A stretch of DNA of 64,000 bases from assembly GCA_028278505.1 (NCBI GenBank), contig JANQEG010000079.1, forward strand, positions 22,078 to 86,077, written 5' to 3'. Each line of letters begins with the position of its first letter. Position 1 is the first letter of the stretch. Source of the stretch: Rhodobiaceae bacterium (lineage in GTDB: Bacteria > Pseudomonadota > Alphaproteobacteria > Rhizobiales > JAKPQE01). Both the position numbers and the translations under genes were made by a program. The notes beneath the pieces are model-generated. The model did not search any database, was not told where the DNA came from, and saw nothing but the letters and a program-made list of their open reading frames with translations. Shown piece after piece: positions 31,004 through 39,110 of this stretch.

Positions 31004-31117
31004 AAGTGGGACTCGATGGCGGAATCGGCGGGGCCGAGTCCCACTTCGGCTAACGCCGCGAAAAATAACGGGAAATCAGAAATCGAACGGAGAGACGGGG
31101 CCGTGAAAGTGGGACTC
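31004..31117. repeat. Three AAGTGGGACTC repeats, likely transposase-binding left-end sites
   Basis: Perfect 11-bp copies at 31004-31014 (+), 31036-31046 (-) and 31107-31117 (+). They lie between host DNA and the 3' end of the repressor gene, the position of the MuA-binding sites L1-L3 in Mu. Binding by the transposase is inferred. Confidence 0.6.
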
Positions 31118-31137
31118 TGCGATAGGCCGTAAAACGA

Positions 31138-31782
31138 TCAAATCGGCCGGCCGACCCAGCGCACGCGTCCAGCGATCCGCAACTTGGAAAGATCGGTTTT
31201 CGAAAGCCGCTCGTGGGGATATCGATCGTTGTCCGAGATGAGTTCGACCGAACCATCGGCGCGGCGGTTGATTCGCTTGACCAGAAGATCGCCATCGAGA
31301 GCGATGACGTATATGCCTCCGGAATGCGCCGTCCGTTTTGACAGGTCGACCAGCATCAATGCGCCGTCGGGAATGGTCGGTTCCATCGAGTCGCCATCGG
31401 CGGTGACGATGCCGGCCTTGTCCGGCGCCACGCCGAGCTCCCTCAACTCGTCGCGCCGGAATGGCAGCCGCTCAGCAACGTCCTCCGAAACCGGAACAAG
31501 TCCTGACCCCGCCGAGGCGCGAATTTCATACCGTGGAACGAAGACCATACCATCTGACGACGCCAACTCTGGCGTGTCCCCAAACAGTATATAGTCGGCC
31601 GAAAGGCCGCACGCTTGGGCGATCTGAGCGATAGCAGACGCCTTAGCTTCTGCTGTGCCGCTGATGTAGTGCGACAGCGTTCGCGTCGGTATACCTGTAA
31701 TTTCCGACACATGCTTTGTGCCGCCAGCTTTCTTGACAGCTGCGCTTATCCTCGAAGCAACCTCGGAAATATCAGCGGGCAT
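31138..31782 (-). CDS. CI/LexA-like prophage repressor (HTH + S24 peptidase)
   Basis: Lysogeny repressor. 214 residues from ATG 31782 (MPADISEVASR); the track start at 31812 lies inside the operator region. The N-terminal HTH is around KHVSEITGIPTRTLSHYISG (about residues 24-43). The C-terminal S24 domain has [12 protein letters not shown] with the nucleophile Ser and LDGDLLVKRI with the Lys, plus an Ala-Gly pair in RASAGSG as cleavage site. Mu's own repressor is not of this RecA-cleavable type, so this phage may respond to DNA damage. It is transcribed leftward, divergent from all early genes. Confidence 0.88.
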   Translation of the reverse strand: MPADISEVASRISAAVKKAGGTKHVSEITGIPTRTLSHYISGTAEAKASAIAQIAQACGLSADYILFGDTPELASSDGMVFVPRYEIRASAGSGLVPVSEDVAERLPFRRDELRELGVAPDKAGIVTADGDSMEPTIPDGALMLVDLSKRTAHSGGIYVIALDGDLLVKRINRRADGSVELISDNDRYPHERLSKTDLSKLRIAGRVRWVGRPI

Positions 31783-31793
31783 AGATAAGCTCC

Positions 31794-31827
31794 GCCAGTA
31801 CTGGCTTGACAAAGAGCCAGAACTGGC
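31794..31827. promoter_or_regulatory. Repressor operators (two palindromes)
   Basis: GCCAGTACTGGC (31794-31805) and GCCAGAACTGGC (31816-31827) are 12-bp palindromes 22 bp apart, about two helical turns. They lie between the divergent repressor and ner-like genes and overlap the rightward promoter, as expected for repressor operators. Confidence 0.75.
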
Positions 31828-31834
31828 TTCTATT
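31806..31834 (+). promoter_or_regulatory. Rightward early promoter
   Basis: A perfect -35 TTGACA (31806-31811) sits between the two operators; TCTATT lies 17 bp downstream as a weak -10. The second operator occupies the spacer, so bound repressor would block RNA polymerase. Confidence 0.6.
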
Positions 31835-31862
31835 CACCACAGTGATTCATCCACCCGAAAAA

Positions 31863-31884
31863 ACCGGCTTGGTCAGAAGCCGGT
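31863..31884. promoter_or_regulatory. Inverted repeat before the ner-like gene
   Basis: ACCGGCTT-GGTCAG-AAGCCGGT, a perfect 8-bp dyad with a 6-bp centre, different from the repressor operators. It may be a Ner operator or an mRNA hairpin 17 bp before the start codon. Confidence 0.4.
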
Positions 31885-31900
31885 CTATCCGGAGAACGCC

Positions 31901-32251
31901 ATGCCGCGCGAGCGTTGGGACAAGCACGCGATCCTCGCCGAAGTGCACCGCCGCGGAAAAACCCTCGTCCAACTCTGCCGTGACGCCGGCATCGAAGAGA
32001 GTTCATGCAAGGTCGCGCTCCACCGGCCGCACAAGGCCGGTGAAAGGGCGATTGCTGATTTCCTCGGCGTCGATGTCGCGAATCTGTGGCCCGAACGCTA
32101 TTGCGACCCGACGTCCAGGAAAAAGTCTGCCACGAAGTGCGGTTGCGAATCGAGTCCGAACGATACACGCGATGCTGACAGCACCGGACGGTTCGGGTGC
32201 ACCTGCGGTCAGGGAGACGCCTTCGGCCTGACAAAGGGGGCGACTGCGTGA
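31901..32251 (+). CDS. Ner-like DNA-binding protein
   Basis: 116 residues. The N-terminal part (MPRERWDKHAILAEVHRRGK; LVQLCRDAGIEESSCKVALH; IADFLGVDVANLWPERY) matches the Ner/Nlp family, which in Mu turns down early and repressor transcription after induction. The C-terminal 45 residues are Cys/Ser/Thr-rich and not part of the family core. It is the first rightward gene, with GGAG 8 bp before the ATG. The track's 31718 start crosses the operators. Confidence 0.85.
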   Translation: MPRERWDKHAILAEVHRRGKTLVQLCRDAGIEESSCKVALHRPHKAGERAIADFLGVDVANLWPERYCDPTSRKKSATKCGCESSPNDTRDADSTGRFGCTCGQGDAFGLTKGATA

Positions 32252-32388
32252 CCTTCCGCTCTCCCCATAACGACACGACGCCATCGCTTGCCTACGCGCT
32301 GATTGCGGCAGGTCTCTCGATCGCGATTTTCGCCGCCCTCGGCGTTGGCCTCGCCTATCTCGACATCTTCTTGCTGGGGGACAGCTGA
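32248..32388 (+). CDS. Small single-TM protein
   Basis: 46 residues from GTG 32248, overlapping the ner-like stop (GTGA) and ending in TGATG with the next gene. One hydrophobic segment (LAYALIAAGLSIAIFAALGVGLAYL). Too small for a family call; the tight chaining supports it being translated. Confidence 0.55.
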   Translation: MTFRSPHNDTTPSLAYALIAAGLSIAIFAALGVGLAYLDIFLLGDS

Positions 32389-32549
32389 TGACCCGCCACA
32401 TCGATTTTTTTGCAAGCCGCAAATGCGGGTTTGACTTTCACCTGATCAGGCGCGGCCGCTTTGGTCACTGGTTCGATGTTTGGTGGTGTTGTGGATGCGA
32501 AGCCGGCCTTGCGATCGCCGGCCGCAACCTTTTCTGCATTTCACTTTAA
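32388..32549 (+). CDS. Small Cys/Trp-rich hypothetical protein
   Basis: 53 residues (MTRHIDFFASRKCGFDFHLI...), below the ORF-track cutoff. Four Cys, including WWCCGC. It starts in the stop codon of the previous gene, the packing style of this phage region. No function assigned. Confidence 0.5.
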   Translation: MTRHIDFFASRKCGFDFHLIRRGRFGHWFDVWWCCGCEAGLAIAGRNLFCISL

Positions 32550-32559
32550 GGGCCGTTTG

Positions 32560-32964
32560 ATGCGCGCGATCCTGGCAAAGCCGGTGCGAGATGAACTGGT
32601 GTTTTTCACGGGCGGTATAGAGTTTGTCGCCGGAACCGGCGGCAACGTCATCGCGGTGCCTACCACTTCGCGCTTCCAGGCCGAAGCCGTTGAAATGAGA
32701 GTTGAGGATGCCCGCCCCTGGGCATCGATGTTGAATACCTACCGACCTGGTCTAAGCCTGTTTGAAGTTTTCCCCCTCCCGTCGAGGCCTATCCCTGGGG
32801 CCGTCCCGTCGACGGGAGATCGCGCCGGAGCCTTGGATTTGTCCGGGCCCGAGGGCTCCGACGCACCCCAATCCTCCCCGACTGGCCGGGCGGCTGACGA
32901 CAGCCAGCATGCCGATAAGCCTAGCCGTCCGGCCGATCTTTCTCGGGGAGCAACCGGCGAATGA
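32560..32964 (+). CDS. Hypothetical phage protein
   Basis: 134 residues from ATG 32560 (MRAILAKPVRDELVFFTGG). The N-terminal half looks like a small beta-rich domain; the C-terminal half is Pro/Ser/Asp-rich and probably disordered. Overlaps the ParB-like gene by 4 bp (ATGA). Not recognised. Confidence 0.6.
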   Translation: MRAILAKPVRDELVFFTGGIEFVAGTGGNVIAVPTTSRFQAEAVEMRVEDARPWASMLNTYRPGLSLFEVFPLPSRPIPGAVPSTGDRAGALDLSGPEGSDAPQSSPTGRAADDSQHADKPSRPADLSRGATGE

Positions 32965-33776
32965 GCGGCATTCAGAGACTCCCCATTGCGGACATACACA
33001 TACCGCCCAATCGGATTCGCGAGATCAACGAGGCCTGGGTTGAGATGTTCATCGCGAGCCTCGCGGATGGGCACGAGCTGCCGCCGATCAAGGTCCGCGG
33101 TAACGGCGATAAATTCACACTGGTCGCTGGTCTTCACCGCCTTACGGCGCATCAACGTCGCGAGGTCGATGCGATAGATGTCCATGTCGTCAACTACGAG
33201 ACCGATGACAAAGCGCGGCTCGACGAAATCCTCGAAAACGTCCTTCGAAATCCGCTAACAGCGCTTGAACGGGCGCAAAGCCTGTTCGAAATGCAGCAAA
33301 TTTATCAATGGCTCTATCCGGAGATGAAACCGGGTGGCGATCGCCGGAGCGAGAAGGTGAAAAATCAAACGGCCATTTTGGCCGTTTGGTCGGAGATACT
33401 CGAAAAAGTTGGTCTTTCGGAACGCGCCTTCAGGCGGGCCGTCGCGATATGGAAAGGCCTTGATCCGGCAATCCGCGACCGCGTCCGCGGCACATGGCTC
33501 GCTGATCATCAGGCTGGGTTGGGGCTCTTGGCCGAACAGGACGAAGAGATGCAGGCCAAGGTCTGCGACATCCTTTTCGCCGACGCGCCAAAAGCCTCCA
33601 GTGTCGCGGATGCACTGATCCTCGCCGCCAACAAAAAACTCCCGGCGCCGGCCGACAAGCTCCTCAATTCAACCCTCGGCAATATCGGCCGGCTCGACAA
33701 GACGCGGCGCGCGGCGGTCTACGACGCCTTCGAGCGCGAGATCAGAGAGCACGCCAAGACGCGGGGCTGGTTCTGA
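32961..33776 (+). CDS. ParB/Spo0J nuclease-domain-like protein
   Basis: 271 residues with the ParB N-terminal pattern: IADIHIPPNRIREIN, then SLADGHELPPIKVR, LVAGLHRLTAHQR (the G-x-H-R box) and an HTH-like segment EILEKVGLSERAFRRAVAI. It directly precedes the transposase gene region, an arrangement seen in alphaproteobacterial Mu-like phages. Its job there is unknown; there is no ParA partner here, so chromosome-type partition is unlikely. Confidence 0.8.
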   Translation: MSGIQRLPIADIHIPPNRIREINEAWVEMFIASLADGHELPPIKVRGNGDKFTLVAGLHRLTAHQRREVDAIDVHVVNYETDDKARLDEILENVLRNPLTALERAQSLFEMQQIYQWLYPEMKPGGDRRSEKVKNQTAILAVWSEILEKVGLSERAFRRAVAIWKGLDPAIRDRVRGTWLADHQAGLGLLAEQDEEMQAKVCDILFADAPKASSVADALILAANKKLPAPADKLLNSTLGNIGRLDKTRRAAVYDAFEREIREHAKTRGWF

Positions 33777-34234
33777 TGGTCAAGGCGCGCGGCGACAACC
33801 AGACAATGGACCTGCTCCAATGGAAGCCGCCGCAAGTCTGCATCGATCGGGGCGCCGAAGCAGCGGGAAAAGGCACGCTCGACAACAAGATAGCCCGGAT
33901 CATATCGGCCGCGCTCCGGGCCTCAAAGCGAGACCGTTCGGACGTCGCCTACGACATGACCGAGTTTCTCGGGCGCCGCGTTTCGATGGAAATGCTCGAA
34001 AAATGGGCCAGTCAGGCGGCAACAGGCCATCGCATCCCGCTCGATGCCTTCATCGCCTTGATCGATGTTACCGGCTCTCACCAACTCGTCGGATTTGTTG
34101 CCGATCAGTTCGATCTCGCGGTCATCCCTCAACAATACGCCGATGTCATCGAACTCCACCTGATCGAGGAACACGAACGCGAGGTCGCCGACCGGAAGGC
34201 CGCGCTCCAGGCGAAGTGGAGGCGTTGCCGATGA
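33776..34234 (+). CDS. Hypothetical phage protein before the transposase
   Basis: 152 residues. The segment DVAYDMTEFLGRRVSMEMLEKW with RIPLDAFIALIDVTGSHQLV looks like a helical regulatory domain that small phage proteins carry before MuA. C-terminal helix rich in Glu/Arg/Ala. It overlaps the ParB-like stop and the transposase start. Confidence 0.65.
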   Translation: MVKARGDNQTMDLLQWKPPQVCIDRGAEAAGKGTLDNKIARIISAALRASKRDRSDVAYDMTEFLGRRVSMEMLEKWASQAATGHRIPLDAFIALIDVTGSHQLVGFVADQFDLAVIPQQYADVIELHLIEEHEREVADRKAALQAKWRRCR

Positions 34235-36408
34235 AGCTCTGGCTGACCGCGCAGGAGATTGCCGACGCAAAACTGCCCGGATTGCCGGCGGTAAAGCGGC
34301 CGCTCAACGCCCTTATTGATCGCGAGAGGTGGCGGGATAGCAGTCTGGCGCGGTGCCAGAAGCGTCGCGGCGGACCAATCTGGACCTACCACATCGACCT
34401 GCTGCCATTGCCGGCACGGCTCGCCTACGCGCGACGCCACCTGTTGCTAGACCAGGCCGACTTTGAGTTCGAGACGCCGGCCGAGGATGATGGGGCTGCG
34501 CTTACTGCGCGCCTGCAGGGCGATGCACGGCTGGCGGTGCTTCGCATTTGTGACCGGTTTAGGGCGAAATCCGATCTTTCGGTGACCGCCGGCGACCATT
34601 TGTTTTCAGAACTTTTCAATAGCGCTTCGATCGACCTTCCAGACTGGGTTCGAACGGCCGTCAAACGGATCAGCCCACGCACACTTGCCAATTGGCGGTC
34701 GCGGGTGAAATCCGGCGATGCGGACAAGCTAGCAGTCGATCGGGCGGCGGCGCGAAAAGGCTCCGGCGTGCTCGACCGCGCCCATGGCGGCGAGGTGAAG
34801 ACGCTGATCCTGGCGGCGATCGCCAAGAACCAGTTTCTTTTCGCCCATCACGTCCGGGCCTTGGTGCGCGACCGGTATGGCGATGAACTGGAGATGGTCT
34901 GTTCTCACACCGGCGAAATCACCTCGGTCAAACTGCCGCCCTTGCGCACCTTCCAGGATGCGATCCGGCGCTGGAAGGTCGAGCACAAGACCGAGCTCCT
35001 GAAGCTCACTGACCCGGATGGGTTCAAGTCGAAGGCGCGGTACGTCGCGACCGGCTCGACCAAGGCCGACAGGCTCAATGAGGTTTGGGAAATTGATGCC
35101 TCACCCGCCGATGTAATGCTCGTCGACGGTCGTTATTCCTTCTATTCCTGCACGGACATCTTCTCACGACGCAAGATCGCGCTCGCCTCAAAGACGCCGC
35201 GCGCCGATGCGGTCGCGCTTTTGCTGCGCAAGGCGCTGATCGCCTGGGGTGTCCCGGAAATCATCCGCACCGACCGCGGATCGGATTTCACCGCGCACTC
35301 GACAGGCCGGCTCATGGCCGCGCTCGGGATCGAAGCGGATATCTGCCCGGCCAATTCTCCCGAGCGAAAAGGTGTCGTCGAGCGCGCCATCCGCACGTTT
35401 CAGCACAGCCTGTGCCGCACGCTTCCCGGCTTCATCGGCCACTCGGTCGCCGACCGCAAAGTGATCGAGGGCCGCAAGGCGTTCTCGCAGCGCCTCGGCC
35501 TCGACGACGCGGACCTGTTCAATGTCGAACTGACCCTGCCGGAGTTCGAGGACTACGCCGACCGGTGGTGCGAGGCGGTCTATGCCCACAATAAACATGG
35601 CGGGCTTCGCGGCGTGACGCCGTTCGAAAAGGCCGCGTCCTACACGGGCAAGGTCCGGCGGATCGAAAACGAGGACGCGCTTAACCTGCTGCTGGCGCCG
35701 ATCGCCGGCAAGGACGGCTATCGTCAGATGACGAAGAGCGGTGTCCGGGTCGACGGTTATCACTACCTGCCTCACTGCCCGGTCCTTCCGGGCACGCGCG
35801 TTTTCTGTCGGCACGATCCTGCTGATCTCGGACGGCTGCACGTCTTTGCCGACGACGGCGAGAGCTTCATCGGCCATGCGATTTGCGCCGAACTCGCCGG
35901 CCTTGATCCGGCGGAAGTGGTGGCAAAGGCCCGTGCCATGCAAAAGGCGCTGATCGACGAAACGGTCAAACCGTTGCGCCGCGTGGCCCGCAGCATCGGC
36001 ACCCGCGATGTCGTTGAAGCGATATTGCGCGGGGCGGAAAAGGATCACGCCGACCTTCTCGCCTTCCCGCGTCCCATTGAAGCGCACGAAACCCCGGCGA
36101 TCCGCGCCGCGGCCGCGGCCGTTTCCGACACCGAGCCCGCGCCGACGCCGATGGATGCGCGCGCGGCGGAGCTTCACGCCGAAATCCGCCGCGACCTGGA
36201 GGGCACGCCAGCGACAACACCGGCGAATGTCCAGGCGCTGCCCGAAACCCGCGAGCAGCGGTTCCGCCGCGCGCTTGATCTGGAGCGCCGGATCGCCGCC
36301 GGCGACCTGGTCGATCCGAAAAAGGCCTTGTGGCTCGGCGGCTACCAGGCCGGGCCGGAGTACCGAGCCTTGAAGTTGATGCGTGAGGGAGCCGAGGCAC
36401 TCGGCTGA
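34231..36408 (+). CDS. MuA-like DDE transposase
   Basis: Catalyses replicative transposition and integration. 725 residues from ATG 34231; the track's 33820 start overlaps two other genes. N-terminal DNA-binding part (MKLWLTAQEIADAKLPGLP), then an RNase-H-like core with Asp289 (WEIDASPAD), Asp348 (RTDRGSDF) and Glu384 (GVVERAIRTF) as the likely DDE triad, a beta-barrel domain, and a C-terminal helical tail where MuA contacts MuB and ClpX. It is followed by the MuB-like gene. Confidence 0.93.
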   Translation: MKLWLTAQEIADAKLPGLPAVKRPLNALIDRERWRDSSLARCQKRRGGPIWTYHIDLLPLPARLAYARRHLLLDQADFEFETPAEDDGAALTARLQGDARLAVLRICDRFRAKSDLSVTAGDHLFSELFNSASIDLPDWVRTAVKRISPRTLANWRSRVKSGDADKLAVDRAAARKGSGVLDRAHGGEVKTLILAAIAKNQFLFAHHVRALVRDRYGDELEMVCSHTGEITSVKLPPLRTFQDAIRRWKVEHKTELLKLTDPDGFKSKARYVATGSTKADRLNEVWEIDASPADVMLVDGRYSFYSCTDIFSRRKIALASKTPRADAVALLLRKALIAWGVPEIIRTDRGSDFTAHSTGRLMAALGIEADICPANSPERKGVVERAIRTFQHSLCRTLPGFIGHSVADRKVIEGRKAFSQRLGLDDADLFNVELTLPEFEDYADRWCEAVYAHNKHGGLRGVTPFEKAASYTGKVRRIENEDALNLLLAPIAGKDGYRQMTKSGVRVDGYHYLPHCPVLPGTRVFCRHDPADLGRLHVFADDGESFIGHAICAELAGLDPAEVVAKARAMQKALIDETVKPLRRVARSIGTRDVVEAILRGAEKDHADLLAFPRPIEAHETPAIRAAAAAVSDTEPAPTPMDARAAELHAEIRRDLEGTPATTPANVQALPETREQRFRRALDLERRIAAGDLVDPKKALWLGGYQAGPEYRALKLMREGAEALG

Positions 36409-36417
36409 ACGTGAAAA

Positions 36418-36439
36418 GGGCGCCGCTGCAACGGCGCCC
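36418..36439 (+). promoter_or_regulatory. Hairpin between transposase and MuB-like genes
   Basis: GGGCGCCG-CTGCAA-CGGCGCCC: a perfect 8-bp stem with 6-nt loop in the 74-bp gap, without a T-run. It could be an mRNA processing or stability element. Confidence 0.45.
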
Positions 36440-36482
36440 CAAGACCGGCGCTTGGCGCAGGTCATCGCTTAGAGGAACGACC

Positions 36483-37238
36483 ATGACGAATACAGAACAG
36501 CACGTCAAGCGATCGTCGATCGCTGCCCTTACGAACGTGACGGAACTCATGGTGCTCGCCGAGACGCTCCGCGGTCGCGATCCCATGTTGCCCGGTATCG
36601 GCGTGTTCTCTGGACCGTCCGGCTACGGCAAGACCTACGCCGCGGTCTACCTGCAGAACAAGACGCGGGCGCTCCGCGTCGAGGTTGCGAAGAGCTGGAC
36701 GGGGCGCATCTTTATGCAAAATGTGCTTCGCGAAGCGGGCATCGCCAAGCCGCGCGGCTCGATCGGCGACATGGTCGAGGAAGCGGTCATGATCCTCGGC
36801 GACGATCCGACGAGGCCGCTGATCATCGACGAGGCCGATTGGCTCGTCGAGAAGCGCCTCATCGAATATGCCCGCGAGCTACACGACCGCTCCGCAGTGC
36901 CGCTGATCCTGATCGGCGAGGAACACCTGCCACTCAAGCTTTTGGATAGCGACCTCGAACGCGTCCATAACCGCGTTCTGGATTGGAAATATGCCAGTCC
37001 CTGCGGCGGCGGCGACGCCCGCGCGCTCGCCGAGATCATCTGCCCCAACCTCGATATTGCCGATGATCTGATCGCAGAGATCGTCCGCAAGGCAAGAGGC
37101 GTCACGCGCCGCGTCGTCGTCAATCTGGCGCGGATCAGCGAGTCGGCGCGCAACACCGGCGCACTTTCCCTCGACCTCGCCTCCTATCCGGAGAGTTTCT
37201 TCACCGGCGACCCTCCCACCCGCGGGAGGGCGGCGTGA
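36483..37238 (+). CDS. MuB-like AAA+ ATPase, target-DNA selector
   Basis: 251 residues; brings target DNA to the transposase and gives target immunity in Mu. Walker A is FSGPSGYGKTYAA near residues 42-54 and Walker B is PLIIDEADWLVEKR near residues 113-126, followed by sensor-like LILIGEEHLP. ATG 36483 has AGAGGAACG upstream. Confidence 0.92.
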   Translation: MTNTEQHVKRSSIAALTNVTELMVLAETLRGRDPMLPGIGVFSGPSGYGKTYAAVYLQNKTRALRVEVAKSWTGRIFMQNVLREAGIAKPRGSIGDMVEEAVMILGDDPTRPLIIDEADWLVEKRLIEYARELHDRSAVPLILIGEEHLPLKLLDSDLERVHNRVLDWKYASPCGGGDARALAEIICPNLDIADDLIAEIVRKARGVTRRVVVNLARISESARNTGALSLDLASYPESFFTGDPPTRGRAA

Positions 37239-37822
37239 TGGGGCTGTCGGTCAAGATCAAGGCGACGGCCCGCGCGCCGGTGCTTGAAGGCCGGACGCTC
37301 TACTGGTCGGCGATGAGGGACGCCGGCGAGTTTACAATCGCGGAAATCGCCGATCGATGCGGCGTCACCCTTGGCACGATCCGCCGATACCTGCGCCCAC
37401 TCGCCAAACTCGGCTACGTGGTGACCGCCGGCCGCGGCCGCTACCGGCTGCGGGCGCGGGCGCCGATCGAGGCGCCGCTGAAGGGCACGCGGCCGGAGGC
37501 CCGTCTCACGCGCCAGCATCAGATCTGGAACGCGATACGGGCACTGAAGACGTTCACCGTCGTCGAGCTGGCGGTTGCCGCGTCGACGGAGGAGGCGCCG
37601 ATCCGGCCGCGAACGGCGAAAGACTATGTCTGTCAGCTCCGCGCGGCGGGCTACCTGCAGATCGTTCAAAGAAAGGGGTTCGCCAGCGCCCACACCTACC
37701 GGCTGCGCCCGGCAATGAGCACCGGCCCGATGCCGCCCGCAATCCTGCGGGCCAGGGTCGTTTACGACCGCAACATGAACGCGATCGTCGGCGAGGCGAT
37801 CGGCAAGGAGGTGTCGCTGTGA
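37238..37822 (+). CDS. Winged-helix DNA-binding phage protein
   Basis: 194 residues with two HTH-like segments, FTIAEIADRCGVTLGTIRRYLRPLAKLGYV near residues 30-60 and a second, FTVVELAVAASTEEAPIRPRTAKDYVCQLRAAGYL near 105-140. It overlaps the MuB-like stop (TGATG). Probably a regulator of early genes; target unknown. Confidence 0.7.
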   Translation: MGLSVKIKATARAPVLEGRTLYWSAMRDAGEFTIAEIADRCGVTLGTIRRYLRPLAKLGYVVTAGRGRYRLRARAPIEAPLKGTRPEARLTRQHQIWNAIRALKTFTVVELAVAASTEEAPIRPRTAKDYVCQLRAAGYLQIVQRKGFASAHTYRLRPAMSTGPMPPAILRARVVYDRNMNAIVGEAIGKEVSL

Positions 37823-38238
37823 AACGCGGGCCAAGGCCGGGCATCCAGAATGGCGATGACCGCAACATGTTCGAAAAGGCGGTCGAGGCCTGGGCCGGCG
37901 ACCAGCCCGATTGGGTCGAGGAACTGGCGCTGCTGGCCGATCGCGAGGGTTTGAAGGCGGCGGGAAAGGCGATCAGCTATTCGCCCGCCGTCGTCTCCGA
38001 GGTTCTTCGAAAAAAGTACGCCGGGGATATCGAGCGGGTCACCGAAAAGGTGCGCGGAGCGCTCATGGGGGTTGTCGTCGAGTGCCCGATCCTCGGCGAG
38101 ATAACGCGTGATCTTTGTCTCGATCATCAAAAGGCGCCCTACGCTGCGACGAATTCGCTCCGGCCCAAACTCTACCGCGCCTGCCGCGGGCCTTGTCCGC
38201 ATTCACGGCTGAAGGGAGGCGGCGATGGCACTCAGTGA
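37819..38238 (+). CDS. HTH and Cys-motif phage regulator-like protein
   Basis: 139 residues from GTG 37819 (VKRGPRPGIQNGD), overlapping the previous stop. An XRE-like HTH segment (GLKAAGKAISYSPAVVSEVLRKKY) is followed by a Cys/His-containing tail, VECPILGEITRDLCLDHQK and YRACRGPCPHSR, which may bind metal. Such proteins recur in Mu-like phages of alphaproteobacteria and are often called transcriptional regulators. Confidence 0.68.
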   Translation: MKRGPRPGIQNGDDRNMFEKAVEAWAGDQPDWVEELALLADREGLKAAGKAISYSPAVVSEVLRKKYAGDIERVTEKVRGALMGVVVECPILGEITRDLCLDHQKAPYAATNSLRPKLYRACRGPCPHSRLKGGGDGTQ

Positions 38239-38446
38239 CGGGATTCAACTGGTTCTCGATGACCTCGCACAGCACGCCGACGGCGTAACGCTCGATGCGC
38301 ATCAGGTCGGGGATCTCCGCGCGACCCTCAAATACTGGCAAACCATCGCGGCGAGCATGGAAAAGGCGCTCGACACCCTTTCCGAGTCCGGCGAGCGAGC
38401 CGCTTGGAGTGTCCCCTTGGACGGCCCGGTGAAGGGAGATCGGTGA
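38225..38446 (+). CDS. Hypothetical phage protein
   Basis: 73 residues, mostly helical (MALSDGIQLVLDDLAQHADG), overlapping its neighbours on both sides by a few bases. Function unknown. Confidence 0.6.
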   Translation: MALSDGIQLVLDDLAQHADGVTLDAHQVGDLRATLKYWQTIAASMEKALDTLSESGERAAWSVPLDGPVKGDR

Positions 38447-39108
38447 TGGAAATCCAAATCAAAACGCTCGTTGATATCGTCGGTGAATACTACGGGATTT
38501 CTCAGGCCGACATCCTCTCCGACCGGCGGACGAAGGACTTTGTGAGAGGGCGCCATGTGGTCGCCTGGCTCGCTGCGACGCGCACCTCCAAGTCGTTGCC
38601 GGCGATCGGCCGGTGTTTGGGCGGCCGCGACCACACGAGCATTCTGCATGCGCGCAACAAAATCGAACGGCTTCGCCAGGAGGACAGGCGTCTGGCGCGC
38701 GAGCTTGCCGAGATCATCGAATTGGTCGAGGTGGTCGAAGCTTCGCTGAAGCAGCTCCGCATCGATGTCGCGCCCGATATCGATCCGCTCGATGTCGCGC
38801 GGCGCGTCGTTGCGCGCCCAGGATTGGCCGCCTCCATCACGGTGAATGAAATCCAGGCACTGGCCAGTTATGTCGCCGCGTTTTGCAGCAAAACCGAAGA
38901 CGACCCGAACGACGCAATTACGATCGACGGCCTTCGATACATCGCCGCATGGGAATCGCTCGCCACACCACCGCCTTCTATCCGCCGCCGCTGGCACGTC
39001 CCGCCGGTCCTGGCCGAAGGACCGGCCGCGACCGCGGTTTCGCTCGGCGATCCGCCGCCGGGCCGCTCGGCACTCGACCAAAGACAGCAATCCGAAAACG
39101 GGAGTTAG
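38446..39108 (+). CDS. DnaA domain-IV-like phage protein
   Basis: 220 residues. Residues about 1-80 carry the DnaA box-binding domain: DIVGEYYGISQADILSDRR, VRGRHVVAWLAATRT, then LPAIGRCLGGRDHTSILHAR, nearly the DnaA signature GGRDHTTVLHA. No AAA+ ATPase part is present. The rest is helical, ending in a Pro/Gly-rich tail. It may occupy host DnaA boxes or recruit replication proteins during transposition; this is inference. ATG 38446 overlaps the previous stop (TGATG). Confidence 0.82.
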   Translation: MEIQIKTLVDIVGEYYGISQADILSDRRTKDFVRGRHVVAWLAATRTSKSLPAIGRCLGGRDHTSILHARNKIERLRQEDRRLARELAEIIELVEVVEASLKQLRIDVAPDIDPLDVARRVVARPGLAASITVNEIQALASYVAAFCSKTEDDPNDAITIDGLRYIAAWESLATPPPSIRRRWHVPPVLAEGPAATAVSLGDPPPGRSALDQRQQSENGS

Positions 39109-39110
39109 AC

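Larger units (their letters stand above)
30621..31137. other. Host/prophage boundary region
   Basis: 517 bp without a credible gene. It contains host repeat copy B (30661-30745), unassigned DNA, and three copies of AAGTGGGACTC near the repressor gene. ORFs 30721-30972 and 30726-30980 are Arg/Lys-rich, lack family features and cross the repeat. The prophage left end lies inside this region. Confidence 0.6.

Noticed and set aside
35188-36465. 425-residue minus-strand ORF in the transposase
   Set aside because: Antisense shadow of the DDE transposase gene.
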